Notes: a model not told the origin generated them from the letters alone. 64,000 nt of DNA from KBS50 sp042666615 (GCF_042666615.1 NZ_JBHTDD010000005.1:1-64000), one strand, 5' to 3'; counted from the first letter of the stretch, positions 16,143 through 25,458 are shown. Program-made: numbers and translations.

Positions 16143-18113
16143 TCAGCCTCCCAGTTCCGCCGGCCGACCCTCGGACTTCGGCATGCTGCTTGCCAGTTCG
16201 GCGTGCACGATGAGTCGCTGGTAGTTGTCGAACTTCGGGTTGCACGTCGTCAGGGTGAGCAGTTTGCGGGTGGGTTTGGCACGAGCCTTGCCGGGCACCG
16301 GTGCCACGACGTCCACCTGGGTCGGTTTCACGATCAGCGAGTCGGTGACCTTGTAGATGAACCACGTGTCGCGCGACTCGGCGATGATCGCATCACCCTC
16401 GTCCAACTCGTCCAAGCTCCAGAAGGTGGCCCGGTTGCGGTGTCCGGCGACGGAGAAGTTGCCGACCTCCCCGGGAAGGGCTGACTTCGGGTAGTGCCCC
16501 GGGGCGTACCGGATGTCGCCGGGATCGACGCCCTCGACCACCACCCAGTTCTTGTCCAGCTTGGGGATGTAGAGACCGGCGACCGGCTTCCCCTGCACCG
16601 GCTTCAGCGGCCCCTCGGTCGCCGTCGGCGTCGGACCGACCGTCGGGTCGGATTCCCACTGCTGGGCCAGTTGATCGCTCAGATCGCCCTGGTGGGCATC
16701 CACGATTACCGACTTGCCCCACACCTCGTAGCCGGCGAAGAGCAGCACCACCAGACCGAACGTGATCAGGAGTTCGCCGCCGACCCGAAGTCCGGCGCGG
16801 ATCCGGGAGCCGACGGTGGGGCGGGTCAACTCCGAGTAGACGCTCTTGTAGCCCTTGTCCATGTGTTCGGGCCGGAGCTGGACCACCCGTTCGCCGCGGC
16901 GTGGAGGTTCGGGCGCATCCGTCACCTCGTCCTTCCCGGCCGGCGGAGCCTCCGGCACCGCGCCCATCATCGTCGTCGGGTGGTCGACGTGCGGGGTCCG
17001 ACGGTGCCGGACGGCCGGGATGATCGCCGTGGCGTCCGGCTCGGTGGGCCGGGAACCCGACACGGCGGGGATCATCACGGTCGCCGACGGGTCGTCGCGA
17101 ACCACGGGAATCACCGAGGTCGGGGCGTCCCGTCCACCGTCGGGTTCCGCGCCGTCACGCCGGCCGGGCGGGTGCGGAGCGGCACCGGCGCCGCCGGCCC
17201 GCGGTCGGCCGTTCGGTGGTGCCGCCGGCTGCCGGGGTGACGTCGGTGGCGTGGACTGGCCGCCGGACGTCGGCGCCGCGGGCGTTCCATTCGCACCGGG
17301 TCTCGCCGCACGTCCACCGGTCGCCGTTCCGCCGGCCGAAGAACTGTCCGGTCGTACGGTCCCGGTGGCCACGGGGCCCGCGGTCCGCGCCGGTGCCCAG
17401 GGGCCGGGGTCGACCGAGCCGCGGGACCGTTCACTGGCGGGCAGGTCGGTCACCCGGCCAGGCCAGGCCAGGGGTGGACGGTGCCGGTCCGCCGCCGGGA
17501 CCCGCGCGGTCGACGTCCCACCCGCGTCGTTGCTCGACGGCGGGTCCGTGGGCGTCGAGGGCCTGGCCGCCGGTGTGCCCGGCGGCGTGGCGGACGTCGG
17601 AGTGCGGGCCGTCGACGGCTTGGCCGGCTCCCACCAGGAGATCTGCTCTCGGGCAGGCGCCTGGTTGCCGCTGTCGGGGCGCGGTGCGCGGGCGGTCGTG
17701 GATGGCGCCGGGTCGGTCCGCTGGGGCGCCCGCGTTTCCTTCCGCGTCGCTGCCGGCCGCCGGTCCTGCTGGTCGGGGGCCGAAGGGCGGACCTGCCCCT
17801 CGCTGTCAGGGTGGTGACCAGGCTGGCGACCGTGCGGCGGGGTGGGCCGGGCTCTGCCCGCGGCCGGCCCGGCCCCCGCACTCTCCGGGGCTCGTCCGGC
17901 GGTGGGTAGGTCCGGGGCTCGTCCGGCGGTGGGTAGGTCCGGGGCTCGTCCGGCGGTGGGTAGGTCTGGTCCACGTCCGGCAACCGGTAGTCCCGCCGGG
18001 TCGTCGGTCCGGGTGAGGAACGCGGTCGGATCATCGAGATTGAGGGCGCGATGGCGACCGCTACCCGCGTCCGGCGGTCCACTGGGCTCGGTCGGCTCGC
18101 GGCTGGGGCTCAT
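16143..18113 (-). CDS. Class E sortase with a long disordered N-terminal region
   Basis: A transpeptidase that attaches secreted proteins to peptidoglycan after cutting a LAxTG-type signal. Of 656 residues, about the first 430 are Pro/Ala/Thr/Arg-rich and probably disordered and cytoplasmic. A membrane helix (about 452-470, LLITFGLVVLLFAGY) leads to the sortase domain (about 515-650) with catalytic His558 (AGHR), Cys624 (LTTC) and Arg633. Typical class E sortases are about 200-350 residues, so the N-terminal extension is unusual. A 27-bp repeat codes for GRAPDLPTA near residues 49-76. Its ATG overlaps the stop of the DUF881 gene (ATGA). No obvious sortase substrate is encoded beside it. Confidence 0.92.
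   Translation of the reverse strand: MSPSREPTEPSGPPDAGSGRHRALNLDDPTAFLTRTDDPAGLPVAGRGPDLPTAGRAPDLPTAGRAPDLPTAGRAPESAGAGPAAGRARPTPPHGRQPGHHPDSEGQVRPSAPDQQDRRPAATRKETRAPQRTDPAPSTTARAPRPDSGNQAPAREQISWWEPAKPSTARTPTSATPPGTPAARPSTPTDPPSSNDAGGTSTARVPAADRHRPPLAWPGRVTDLPASERSRGSVDPGPWAPARTAGPVATGTVRPDSSSAGGTATGGRAARPGANGTPAAPTSGGQSTPPTSPRQPAAPPNGRPRAGGAGAAPHPPGRRDGAEPDGGRDAPTSVIPVVRDDPSATVMIPAVSGSRPTEPDATAIIPAVRHRRTPHVDHPTTMMGAVPEAPPAGKDEVTDAPEPPRRGERVVQLRPEHMDKGYKSVYSELTRPTVGSRIRAGLRVGGELLITFGLVVLLFAGYEVWGKSVIVDAHQGDLSDQLAQQWESDPTVGPTPTATEGPLKPVQGKPVAGLYIPKLDKNWVVVEGVDPGDIRYAPGHYPKSALPGEVGNFSVAGHRNRATFWSLDELDEGDAIIAESRDTWFIYKVTDSLIVKPTQVDVVAPVPGKARAKPTRKLLTLTTCNPKFDNYQRLIVHAELASSMPKSEGRPAELGG
17887..17967 (-). 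repeat. 27-bp tandem repeat in the sortase N-terminus
   Basis: Three 27-bp units (17887-17913, 17914-17940, 17941-17967), the first two identical and the third with one change at its end, encode the peptide GRAPDLPTA in the disordered region of the sortase. Confidence 0.88.
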
Positions 18114-18916
18114 CGGGGCACCTCGGCGGAGCGGAGGGTGCTCGACCCTTCGAACGCCGGCACGGTGATGTCGGCGACGGTTTCACGATATCCGAGCTTG
18201 TAGTGGGCGACGGCATTCTTGAAGTTGCCCACCCCCTCGGACGCGGCGAGCGCGTTACGGAGCTTCACCGGATCCCCAATGGCCTTGATGACGAATGGCG
18301 GCGAATAGACGTTTCCGTGCAGCAGGAGCGTGTTTCCTACGCACCGTACCGCGCTCGTCGTCAACACTCGGACATCCATGATCGACATTGCCTCGGCACC
18401 ACCGGCCCAGAGCGCGTTGACCACGGCCTGGACGTCTTGCTGGTGCACCACCAGATCGTCGTTGCTGACGCCGGCCGGCAGGGCACCGTCGGCGCTGGTC
18501 GGGGCGTCGTCGAGGGACACGATGACGCCCGGGCCGGCAAGGGCGGTGAAACCCGCGGCCTGCCGGACCGCGGCCGCCCGGTCCCGTTGGGTCGCGATCG
18601 GCGCGTCCGACCCAGCCAGCGCCTCGGTCTGCCGTTCCACCTCGGCGCGTAACGCGGCGGCTTCGTCCTCGGTGGCCGCGACCTGCTGCTTCCGCTCCTC
18701 CAGCAGTTGCGCCAATTGGGGCCGCCGGTCCTCCCGCAGCGAGGTGCCACCCGCCGTGGTGGCGGTGGTGGTGAAGAGCAGGCCAGCGGAGAGCGCGATC
18801 AGCGGGACCCCGACCGACCAGGCGGTACGGCGGGTTCCCCGGCGGCGGGGCAACAGCCCCACGCCAGCGCGCAGGAACGCCTTGCGCCAGGATGCGGCGC
18901 CGGAGGTGTATTCCAC
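18110..18916 (-). CDS. DUF881-family membrane protein
   Basis: A 268-residue envelope protein of unknown function. It has one membrane helix (about 31-50, SVGVPLIALSAGLLFTTTA) after an Arg-rich cytoplasmic N-terminus, a coiled-coil segment (about 64-105), then the extracytoplasmic DUF881 domain containing GPGVIVSLDDAP, DLVVHQQDVQAVVNALW and NTLLLHGNVYSPPFVIKAIG. DUF881 genes sit near crgA and the sortase in many actinobacteria. I chose the GTG at 18916, preceded by GGAGAGGGAAGG; an upstream GTG (18994) would add 26 residues. It is the first gene of the minus-strand run with the sortase, the small membrane protein and the amidotransferase. Confidence 0.86.
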   Translation of the reverse strand: MEYTSGAASWRKAFLRAGVGLLPRRRGTRRTAWSVGVPLIALSAGLLFTTTATTAGGTSLREDRRPQLAQLLEERKQQVAATEDEAAALRAEVERQTEALAGSDAPIATQRDRAAAVRQAAGFTALAGPGVIVSLDDAPTSADGALPAGVSNDDLVVHQQDVQAVVNALWAGGAEAMSIMDVRVLTTSAVRCVGNTLLLHGNVYSPPFVIKAIGDPVKLRNALAASEGVGNFKNAVAHYKLGYRETVADITVPAFEGSSTLRSAEVPR

Positions 18917-19184
18917 CGAGGCTTCCCTTCCCTCTCCGCCAGGTAGTTCCTGCTCAGTAGCCCCTGCCGGTGGGCCCGATGACAAGTCTCTCACCTGCCG
19001 GTGGCTACTCTCGCCGCAAGCGTGGGCGGCTGCCCGCCCTCACCCGCCGCAACCGAATGACCCCGTTCGTGGCCTGAGCCGCCTGCCGCGACTACGCTAG
19101 CTGTCGAACATTATTGGCCATGGACCGTCGCCCCCGCGCCCGGTTGTAGGCCGGACGAGGTCAACACCCCCTCAGGAGAGCGTC

Positions 19185-19448
19185 GTGCCAAAGTCGCAGG
19201 TCCGCAAGAAGAAGGTGTACACGCCGCCGTCGGACGTCCGCCCGACCGCGACCGCGGCGACCCGCAAGCCCAGCCCGATCTGGTTGCCGATCACCGCCGT
19301 ATCGCTGATCGTCTTCGGTATCGGCTGGCTTGTCGTCTACTACCTGTCCGAGACGGCCTACCCGGTGGCGAGCTGGCAGTACTGGAACCTGGCGGTCGGT
19401 TTCGGGGCGATGGTCGCCTCCCTGATCCTGCTGTCCCGCTGGCGTTGA
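19185..19448 (+). CDS. crgA: CrgA, cell division protein
   Basis: An 87-residue actinobacterial division protein that in Streptomyces and mycobacteria interacts with FtsZ, FtsQ, FtsI and wall proteins and times septum formation. It starts MPKSQVRKKKVYTPP, a highly conserved opening, and has two membrane helices (about 33-54 and 67-83) joined by a short outer loop with the conserved WQYWN. The start is GTG 19185 after a CAGGAGAG ribosome site. It is transcribed away from the DUF881/sortase group and placed, as usual, near the pknB cluster. The length is typical. Confidence 0.96.
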   Translation: MPKSQVRKKKVYTPPSDVRPTATAATRKPSPIWLPITAVSLIVFGIGWLVVYYLSETAYPVASWQYWNLAVGFGAMVASLILLSRWR

Positions 19449-19536
19449 CGAGGCGCTGACGGCGCCGCGACCCGCCCGGGCCGGCACCCCTAAGGTGTGT
19501 GCTGAGCACGACGGCCCGGCCTGCGAGGTTCCTCAC

Positions 19537-19552
19537 GTTACCGATCGGTAAC
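19537..19552. promoter_or_regulatory. 16-bp perfect palindrome, likely TetR-type operator
   Basis: GTTACCGATCGGTAAC is its own reverse complement and lies 77-92 bp before the start of the Fe-S oxidoreductase gene. A near match with the same half-sites (GTTAC-N6-GTAAC) occurs at 47090-47105 before the acyl-CoA dehydrogenase gene. The size and symmetry fit a TetR-family repressor site. The regulator is not in this window. Confidence 0.6.
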
Positions 19553-19628
19553 CAGACGCGTAGGCTGCAACGGTGACCACACCCGCGGTCACCAGCCGTT
19601 CGCCGCCGCGCAGGACCGGGAGGAACGC

Positions 19629-21839
19629 ATGGGCAGCGTCCAGATCGTCACGACGATCCTCGCCGCCGCCATCACCGCCGTCGCGGTGTGGCTGGCGGTA
19701 CGCGCGGTGAAGCGCATGGTGGCCGTCGTCCGGCTGGGGCAGCCCGACCCCGAGCGGTTCACCGACAAGGGCGCCCGGACCCGCGCCATGCTTGTCGAGA
19801 CGCTCGGGCACACCCGGATGCTGCGCTGGAGCGTGGTGGGTGCGGCGCACTGGGCGGTGATGGTCGGATTCATCGTCCTGTCGCTGCTGGTGCTCGAGGC
19901 GTACTTCGAGGTCGTCACCCCCACCGGTGGCCTGCCGCTGGTCGGGCATTGGGTGGTGTACGGGCTGGTCACCGAGATCATCGGGGTGCTCGGCCTGGTC
20001 GGCATCCTGGTGCTCATGGTCATCCGGCTGCGCAACCGGCCGACCCGACCCGGCGGCCGGTCCCGCTTCACTGGATCGACGATGTGGCAGGGCTATTTCG
20101 TCGAGTGGGTGGTCCTGCTCGTCCTGGTCTTCGGCTTCCTGATCCGGGGCTTCAAGGTGGCGAACGACCACTTCGAGTTCCCGGCCTGGGCCACTCCGGT
20201 CAGCCACGCTGTCGGCGCGGTACTGCCGGCCTGGGAGGCTGGTCCGAGCGTCGCCGCGCTCATCAAGATCGTGATCTCAATGACCTGGGTCATCGTGATC
20301 TCCCTGAACGTCACGATGGGTGTGGCCTGGCACCGCTTCCTGGCCTTCCCCAACATCTTCTTCAAGCGCAACCCGACCGCCGTACCGGCCACCGCTTCCG
20401 GGCTGGGGGCGCTGCGGCCGATGATGTCCGACGGCAAGCCCCTCGACTTCGAGGAGGCCGACCCGGAAAAGGACCAGTTCGGCGTCTCCCAGGTGGAGCA
20501 GTTCACCTGGAAGGGCCTGCTCGACTTCAGCACCTGCACCGAGTGTGGTCGCTGCCAGTCGCAGTGCCCGGCCTGGAACACCGGCAAGCCACTGTCGCCG
20601 AAGCTGCTGGTGCTGAGCCTGCGCGACCACGCGTACGCGAAGGCGCCCTACCTGTTGGCCGGCGGCGGCAAGGACCTCACCGGCGAGGAGAAGGCCACCG
20701 CCGCCCAGCTCGCCCACGTGGACGTCCTGGCGCTGGCCGAGGCGGAGAAGCCGTTGATCGGCACCGCCGAGGAGAACGGCGTCATCGATCCGGACGTGCT
20801 GTGGTCCTGCACCACCTGCGGCGCCTGCGTGGAGCAGTGTCCGGTCGACATCGAACATGTGGATCACATCGTCGACATGCGCCGCTACCAGGTGCTTATC
20901 GAATCCAGCTTCCCGGCCGAGGCCGGCGTGATGCTCCGCAACCTGGAGAACAAGGGCAACCCGTGGGGCGCCCCGCAGAACACCCGCGAGGACTGGACCA
21001 AGGGACTCGACTTCGAGGTGCCCCGGGTCGGCGAGGCGGACGACTTCGAGTACCTGTTCTGGGTGGGCTGCGCCGGGGCGTTCGAGGACCGGGCGAAGAA
21101 GACCACCCGTGCCGTGGCGACCCTGCTGCACGAGGCCGGGGTGAAATTCGCGATCCTCGGTGAGGGCGAGACGTGCAGCGGCGACCCGGCCCGCCGGATC
21201 GGCAACGAGTTCGTCTTCCAGATGCTGGCCCAGCAGAACGTGGAGACCCTGAACGAGGCGTTCGGCGACCGCGAGAAGACCAAGCGCAAGATCGTCGCAA
21301 CCTGCCCGCACTGCTTCAACACCCTCGGCAACGAGTACGGGCAGCTCGGCGGCGACTTCGAGGTGGTGCACCACACCCAGCTCCTGGCCCATCTCGTCGA
21401 GACGGGCAAGCTCACCCCGGTGCAGCCGGTGGACGGCGGGCTGACCTACCACGATCCGTGCTACCTGGGACGACACAACCGGGTGTTCGCCGCGCCGCGC
21501 GAGGTGCTGGGGGCCGCGGCGCAGGACGGCCTCACCGAGATGCCGCGCAACAGCGAGCGGTCCTTCTGCTGCGGGGCCGGTGGTGCCCGGATGTGGATGG
21601 AAGAGAAGATCGGTAAGCGGATCAACGTGGAACGGGTCGAGGAGGCGCTTTCCACAGGCGCGGAAACGATCGCCGTGGGCTGCCCGTTCTGCTACACGAT
21701 GATCGGCGACGGGGTGACCGGCAAGGGTGCCGCCGAGCAGGTCGAGGTGGTGGACGTGGCGACCGTGCTGCTCCGCTCGGTCAAACCCGACCCCGGGGCG
21801 CCAGCGGAGCGCGACGCCGTCACGCCGGCCGCCGGCTGA
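19629..21839 (+). CDS. Membrane Fe-S oxidoreductase, EtfD-like (electron transfer from acyl-CoA dehydrogenases)
   Basis: A 736-residue protein with a heterodisulfide reductase-like layout. The N-terminal third has about five membrane helices (about 5-25, 75-95, 105-135, 160-180, 210-235), as in NarI-type quinone-reactive subunits. A ferredoxin-like region carries two 4Fe-4S motifs, CTECGRCQSQCP (about 303-314) and CTTCGACVEQCP (about 396-407). The C-terminal half has two CCG-type cysteine domains, with CSGDPARR, CPHCFN, HDPCYLGRHN and FCCGAGGARMWME. In mycobacteria the related Rv0338c (EtfD) takes electrons from acyl-CoA dehydrogenases through EtfBA to the respiratory chain. The start is ATG 19629 after GGGAGGAA. 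The palindrome upstream suggests regulation together with fatty-acid oxidation. Confidence 0.9.
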   Translation: MGSVQIVTTILAAAITAVAVWLAVRAVKRMVAVVRLGQPDPERFTDKGARTRAMLVETLGHTRMLRWSVVGAAHWAVMVGFIVLSLLVLEAYFEVVTPTGGLPLVGHWVVYGLVTEIIGVLGLVGILVLMVIRLRNRPTRPGGRSRFTGSTMWQGYFVEWVVLLVLVFGFLIRGFKVANDHFEFPAWATPVSHAVGAVLPAWEAGPSVAALIKIVISMTWVIVISLNVTMGVAWHRFLAFPNIFFKRNPTAVPATASGLGALRPMMSDGKPLDFEEADPEKDQFGVSQVEQFTWKGLLDFSTCTECGRCQSQCPAWNTGKPLSPKLLVLSLRDHAYAKAPYLLAGGGKDLTGEEKATAAQLAHVDVLALAEAEKPLIGTAEENGVIDPDVLWSCTTCGACVEQCPVDIEHVDHIVDMRRYQVLIESSFPAEAGVMLRNLENKGNPWGAPQNTREDWTKGLDFEVPRVGEADDFEYLFWVGCAGAFEDRAKKTTRAVATLLHEAGVKFAILGEGETCSGDPARRIGNEFVFQMLAQQNVETLNEAFGDREKTKRKIVATCPHCFNTLGNEYGQLGGDFEVVHHTQLLAHLVETGKLTPVQPVDGGLTYHDPCYLGRHNRVFAAPREVLGAAAQDGLTEMPRNSERSFCCGAGGARMWMEEKIGKRINVERVEEALSTGAETIAVGCPFCYTMIGDGVTGKGAAEQVEVVDVATVLLRSVKPDPGAPAERDAVTPAAG

Positions 21840-22000
21840 GCGGCGCCGCGGGACGTCGCGGAAAACCACACCCCGATCCAGGCGATCCGCCCGATGGGAG
21901 CCAGCGGCACGGCTTACCAGCGTCGGAGCCGTGCCGAGGTCGGCGACCGGCGGCGCCGGGCACCCGGCCAGCGGCGGCGACCCGCCCGGCGGTCGTCGGA

Positions 22001-22675
22001 TCAGTTGCTTGCCGCCGACGTCGAGACGGTCGCGGCGGTGATGACGGCGATCATCGCGGCCTGAGTGTCGTCGATCGCCCGCTTGACGGCGGCGGACGCC
22101 CAGTCGCCCTCGCTGATCTCCTTGAGCCGCGCCCGCACCTCGCGTCGCGGTTGGTCCCGGAAGACCTTCCGATCCAGGCCCACGGCCCGGACCAGACTGC
22201 ACAGCGCGCCGGTGCGCGGCGGGACGGTGGCGCCGGGCCGGATGGCGGCCGCCAGCCGCTGCCGGGCCTCGGTCTCCGCCGCCGGGTCCATGCCGTGCGG
22301 GGACGGGAACCGGGTGCGCGGAAACAACCCCAGTACCCGGTCCTTCTCCACGTGCAGGATGCCCATGGCGACGAGGTGGTCGAGGACCTGGTCACGCAGG
22401 CCCTTGCCGAGCCGGTTGATCCAGTCCTTGGGTTTGCGCCGCTTAGCCTCGCCGCCGATCTGGTCCAGCGCCCGGTCGAGCAGCGGATGCCCGGTCCGCG
22501 TCGGGTCCGTCAGCACCACCCGGCCGTCCACCACGTCGATCCGCTCGGCCAGCGTCAGTTCCAGCAGCAGGGCGCCAGCCAGGCCGTAGTCCAGCCCCGG
22601 CTGGCCGACCTCCGCGGTGCCTTCCACCGTGTACGACAGCAGGGCGAGTTCCTCGGCCAAGGTCAGTGTCGTCAT
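22001..22675 (-). CDS. GPP34 (GOLPH3/VPS74) family protein
   Basis: A 224-residue cytoplasmic protein of the GPP34 family. The N-terminus MTTLTLAEELALLSY, the segment LDYGLAGALLLELTLAERIDV (about 29-49) and the later RTGALCSLVRAVGL region match the eukaryotic Golgi phosphoprotein fold, which binds phosphoinositides. In actinobacteria these proteins are common, often in several copies, and their role is not known; some help multicellular development or vesicle-like processes. The gene is divergent from the CNNM gene at 22771, with about 95 bp between. It has no apparent operon partner. Confidence 0.88.
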   Translation of the reverse strand: MTTLTLAEELALLSYTVEGTAEVGQPGLDYGLAGALLLELTLAERIDVVDGRVVLTDPTRTGHPLLDRALDQIGGEAKRRKPKDWINRLGKGLRDQVLDHLVAMGILHVEKDRVLGLFPRTRFPSPHGMDPAAETEARQRLAAAIRPGATVPPRTGALCSLVRAVGLDRKVFRDQPRREVRARLKEISEGDWASAAVKRAIDDTQAAMIAVITAATVSTSAASN

Positions 22676-22770
22676 GGTCCCGACCGTACCCAGCCGGTGC
22701 CAAACGCACGCCGGGCAGCCCGCTCGGGCTGGCCGGGGCGTGGAAGAATCGACGCCGAGGTGACCCGATC

Positions 22771-24111
22771 ATCGATGTCCTGATCCTGACCACATTGCTC
22801 CCGCTACTGGGCTTCGTCCTGCTGACCGCGGGCAATGCGTTCTTCGTGGCGGCCGAGTTCGCCCTGGTTACCGTCGACCGGTCCGAGATCGACAAGCGGG
22901 CGGCGGCCGGTGACCGGCGAGCCCGGACCGTCCGTTCGGCCCTACGCGAGCTGTCCTTCCAGCTTTCCGGCGCGCAGTTGGGCATCACCATCACGGCCCT
23001 GCTCACCGGCTATCTGGCCGCGCCCGCGCTGGCCAAGCTGTTCGCCCCCGCGGTGCGACCGATCGCCGGCGGAGCCACCGGACAGATCACCCCGGTGCTC
23101 GCCTTGGCGCTGGCCACCCTGATCTCGATGCTCTTCGGTGAGTTGGTGCCGAAGAACGCCGCGCTGGCCCGGCCGATGCCCGCGGCGCTGGTGACCGCCG
23201 CGCCGATGCGTCGCTTCTCCCGGAGCTGCCGCGGGTTGATCCGGGCCCTGAACAACTCGGCGAACTGGCTGGTCCGCCGGCTCGGCGTGGAACCGCAGGA
23301 GGAACTGGCAAGTGCCCGGTCGGCGGAGGAACTGGGGCTGCTGGCCGCCATCTCCGCGCGGGCCGGCGCGTTGCCGCCGGAGACGGCCCGGCTGCTGCAG
23401 CGCACCATCCGGTTCGCGGACAAGCGGGCCGCCGAGGCGATGACACCGCGCGTCGACGTGGTGGCACTGCGCTCCGACGCCACGGTGGCCGAGCTGGTCG
23501 CGCTGTCGCGGGAGACGGGCCGCACCCGCTTCCCGGTGTACGAGGAGACGCTGGACCTGGTGACCGGGGTGGCCGGGGTGCCGGACGCGCTGGGCGTACC
23601 GCTGGCGCGGCGGGCGACCACGACGGTGGCCGCGGTGGCCCGCGAGCCTGTCTATGTTCCGGAGAGCCTCGATCTGGACGGCGTGCTGGCCGCGTTGCGG
23701 TCGGCCGGCGCCGACCTGGCGATCGTGGTGGACGAGTACGGCGGTACGGACGGCGTCGTCACGGTCGAGGACCTGGTCGAGGAGCTGGTCGGTGAGATCG
23801 CGGACGAGTTCGACCCGGCGGCGACGGAGGACAGCGGACGGCTGGAGCTGACCATCCCGGGCGGGGTGCGCACGGTGCTGGTCGACGGGTTGCTCCGGGC
23901 CGACGAGCTGACGGAGCAGACCGGCTTCCGGCTGCCGGACGGACCGTACGAGACGCTCGCCGGGTTCCTCATGGCCCGCCTGGGACACATCCCGTTACCC
24001 GGCGAGACGGTGCTGGACGGGGGCTACGAGTTCACCGTGGTCGAGGTGGAGCGGCACCGCGTCGAGCAGGTCCGGGTGGTCGCCCCCGAGGAGCCCGACG
24101 AGCATGACTGA
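22771..24111 (+). CDS. CNNM/CorC (hemolysin-family) membrane protein, start uncertain
   Basis: A transporter-like protein of about 446 residues with an N-terminal DUF21/CNNM membrane domain (three to four helices, with the pattern AGNAFFVAAEFALVTVDRSEID and FGELVPKNAALA), a pair of CBS domains (about 225-340, with VVDEYGGTDGVVTVEDLVEELVGEI), and a CorC_HlyC domain at the C-terminus. Relatives act in magnesium or cobalt export. There is no ATG, GTG or TTG in a good place. An in-frame ATC at 22771 lies 7 nt after a GAGGTGA site; the in-frame GTG at 22666 would overlap the divergent GPP34 gene and add a non-conserved basic stretch; a TTG at 22795 has no ribosome site and would trim the first helix. 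I list the ATC start. It overlaps the next paralogue by 8 bp. Confidence 0.85.
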   Translation: MDVLILTTLLPLLGFVLLTAGNAFFVAAEFALVTVDRSEIDKRAAAGDRRARTVRSALRELSFQLSGAQLGITITALLTGYLAAPALAKLFAPAVRPIAGGATGQITPVLALALATLISMLFGELVPKNAALARPMPAALVTAAPMRRFSRSCRGLIRALNNSANWLVRRLGVEPQEELASARSAEELGLLAAISARAGALPPETARLLQRTIRFADKRAAEAMTPRVDVVALRSDATVAELVALSRETGRTRFPVYEETLDLVTGVAGVPDALGVPLARRATTTVAAVAREPVYVPESLDLDGVLAALRSAGADLAIVVDEYGGTDGVVTVEDLVEELVGEIADEFDPAATEDSGRLELTIPGGVRTVLVDGLLRADELTEQTGFRLPDGPYETLAGFLMARLGHIPLPGETVLDGGYEFTVVEVERHRVEQVRVVAPEEPDEHD

Positions 24112-25312
24112 GCTGCTGGTCACGGGGGTTCTGCTGCTCGGCAACGCGTTCTTCGTGGGTTCCGAGTTCGCGTTGATCGCGTCCCGCCGTACGGTCATAG
24201 AACCGCTGGCGGCGACCAGCAGGCGGGCCCGGTGGGCGCTGTCCGCGATGAACCAGATCCCGTTGATGATCGCGGGTGCCCAGCTCGGCATCACGATCTG
24301 TTCGCTGGGGCTCGGCGCGATCGCCGAGCCGGCGGTGGCGCACCTGCTGGAGGCGCCGTTCGAGGCGGCCGGGTTGCCGTCCCAGGCGGTCCACCCGATC
24401 GCCTTCGTGCTTGCCCTCGGCGCGGTGGTGTTCCTGCACACGGTGGTCGGCGAGATGGTGCCGAAGAACCTGACCCTGGCCGGTCCGGAGCCTTCCGCGT
24501 TGTGGTTGGCGCCGGCGATGCTCGCGTTCTGTCTGGCCACCAAGCCGGTGCTGGTGGCGATGAAATGGGCGTCGCGCCAGGTGTTGCGACTGTGGCGGAT
24601 CGAGGCTGCCGAGGCCGTCAAGACGGTCTTCACCGCCGAGGAACTGGCTGGACTGGTCGCCCAGGCGCGGACCGAGGGACTGCTCGGCTCCGAGGAACAC
24701 GCCCGGATCACCGGCGCGCTGGCGTTGCATCGCCGGACGGCCGGGGACGCGCTGCGGCCGTGGTCGACCGTGACCACGGTGGCTGACGACGTGTCACCGG
24801 CGTCGCTGGAGGTGCTGGCCACCCGTACCGGTCGGTCGCGGTTCCCGGTGGTGCAGCGGGCCACCCGCCGGGTGGTGGGGTTCGTACACGTCAAGGACGT
24901 GCTGGGGGCGCGGGGGGCGGACCGCCGGGCGCCGGTCCCGACCGATCTCGTGCGTCCGTTGGCGGTGGTGCCGCCGGACCGTACGCTCGCCGATCTGCTG
25001 TTGGCAATGCGCCGGGAGCGCCGGCACATGGTGCTGGTCAGCGACGGGCGGGCGCCGCTCGGTGTGGTCACATTGGACGACGTGCTCACCGCTGTGGTCG
25101 GCTCGGGTGCCGCGCCCGGTGACGGGACCGCGAGTGGCGGTGCGGGTGGTGGCGCGGTCTCCGGTGGCGGTGCGGGTGGTGGCGCGGCCTCCGGTGGCGG
25201 TGCGGGTGGTGGCGCGTCCTCCGGTGGCGGCACGAAGGGTGCCGATGGCGTCACCGAGAGTCCTGTCGGCGGTGGAAGAATCGGCCCGGCGCCACACAGC
25301 GTGTCGGCGTGA
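24104..25312 (+). CDS. CNNM/DUF21 membrane protein with CBS domains and a Gly-rich tail
   Basis: A 402-residue paralogue of the preceding protein. It has the DUF21 domain with about four membrane helices (about 5-25, 60-80, 95-115, 128-146; signatures LLGNAFFVGSEFALIASRR, AQLGITICSLGLGAIAEP and VGEMVPKNL) and two CBS domains (about 210-335; MVLVSDGRAPLGVVTLDDVL). Unlike its neighbour it lacks the CorC_HlyC domain and ends instead in a tail of GGAGGGA-type repeats. The ATG at 24104 overlaps the upstream coding region by 8 bp, so the two are co-translated and may form a heteromer. Paired DUF21 genes of this kind are common in actinobacteria. Confidence 0.9.
   Translation: MTELLVTGVLLLGNAFFVGSEFALIASRRTVIEPLAATSRRARWALSAMNQIPLMIAGAQLGITICSLGLGAIAEPAVAHLLEAPFEAAGLPSQAVHPIAFVLALGAVVFLHTVVGEMVPKNLTLAGPEPSALWLAPAMLAFCLATKPVLVAMKWASRQVLRLWRIEAAEAVKTVFTAEELAGLVAQARTEGLLGSEEHARITGALALHRRTAGDALRPWSTVTTVADDVSPASLEVLATRTGRSRFPVVQRATRRVVGFVHVKDVLGARGADRRAPVPTDLVRPLAVVPPDRTLADLLLAMRRERRHMVLVSDGRAPLGVVTLDDVLTAVVGSGAAPGDGTASGGAGGGAVSGGGAGGGAASGGGAGGGASSGGGTKGADGVTESPVGGGRIGPAPHSVSA
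25141..25230 (+). repeat. 30-bp tandem repeat coding for the Gly-rich tail
   Basis: Three 30-bp units (25141-25170, 25171-25200, 25201-25230), differing by one or two bases, encode a ten-residue Gly/Ala/Ser repeat at the C-terminus of the second CNNM protein. Confidence 0.85.
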
Positions 25313-25458
25313 CAGCGCACGGGAGAGAATGCCTGACTCGCCTTGATTCAGCCTCGATGAGTCCCTAACGTGATGCACCGGTCGCTGTGGACCGTTGCCT
25401 CCCCTGCCCTCGGCGGAGGCGCCCGGCGATCGGATTTCCGAATAGGAGTCGCTGCCCG

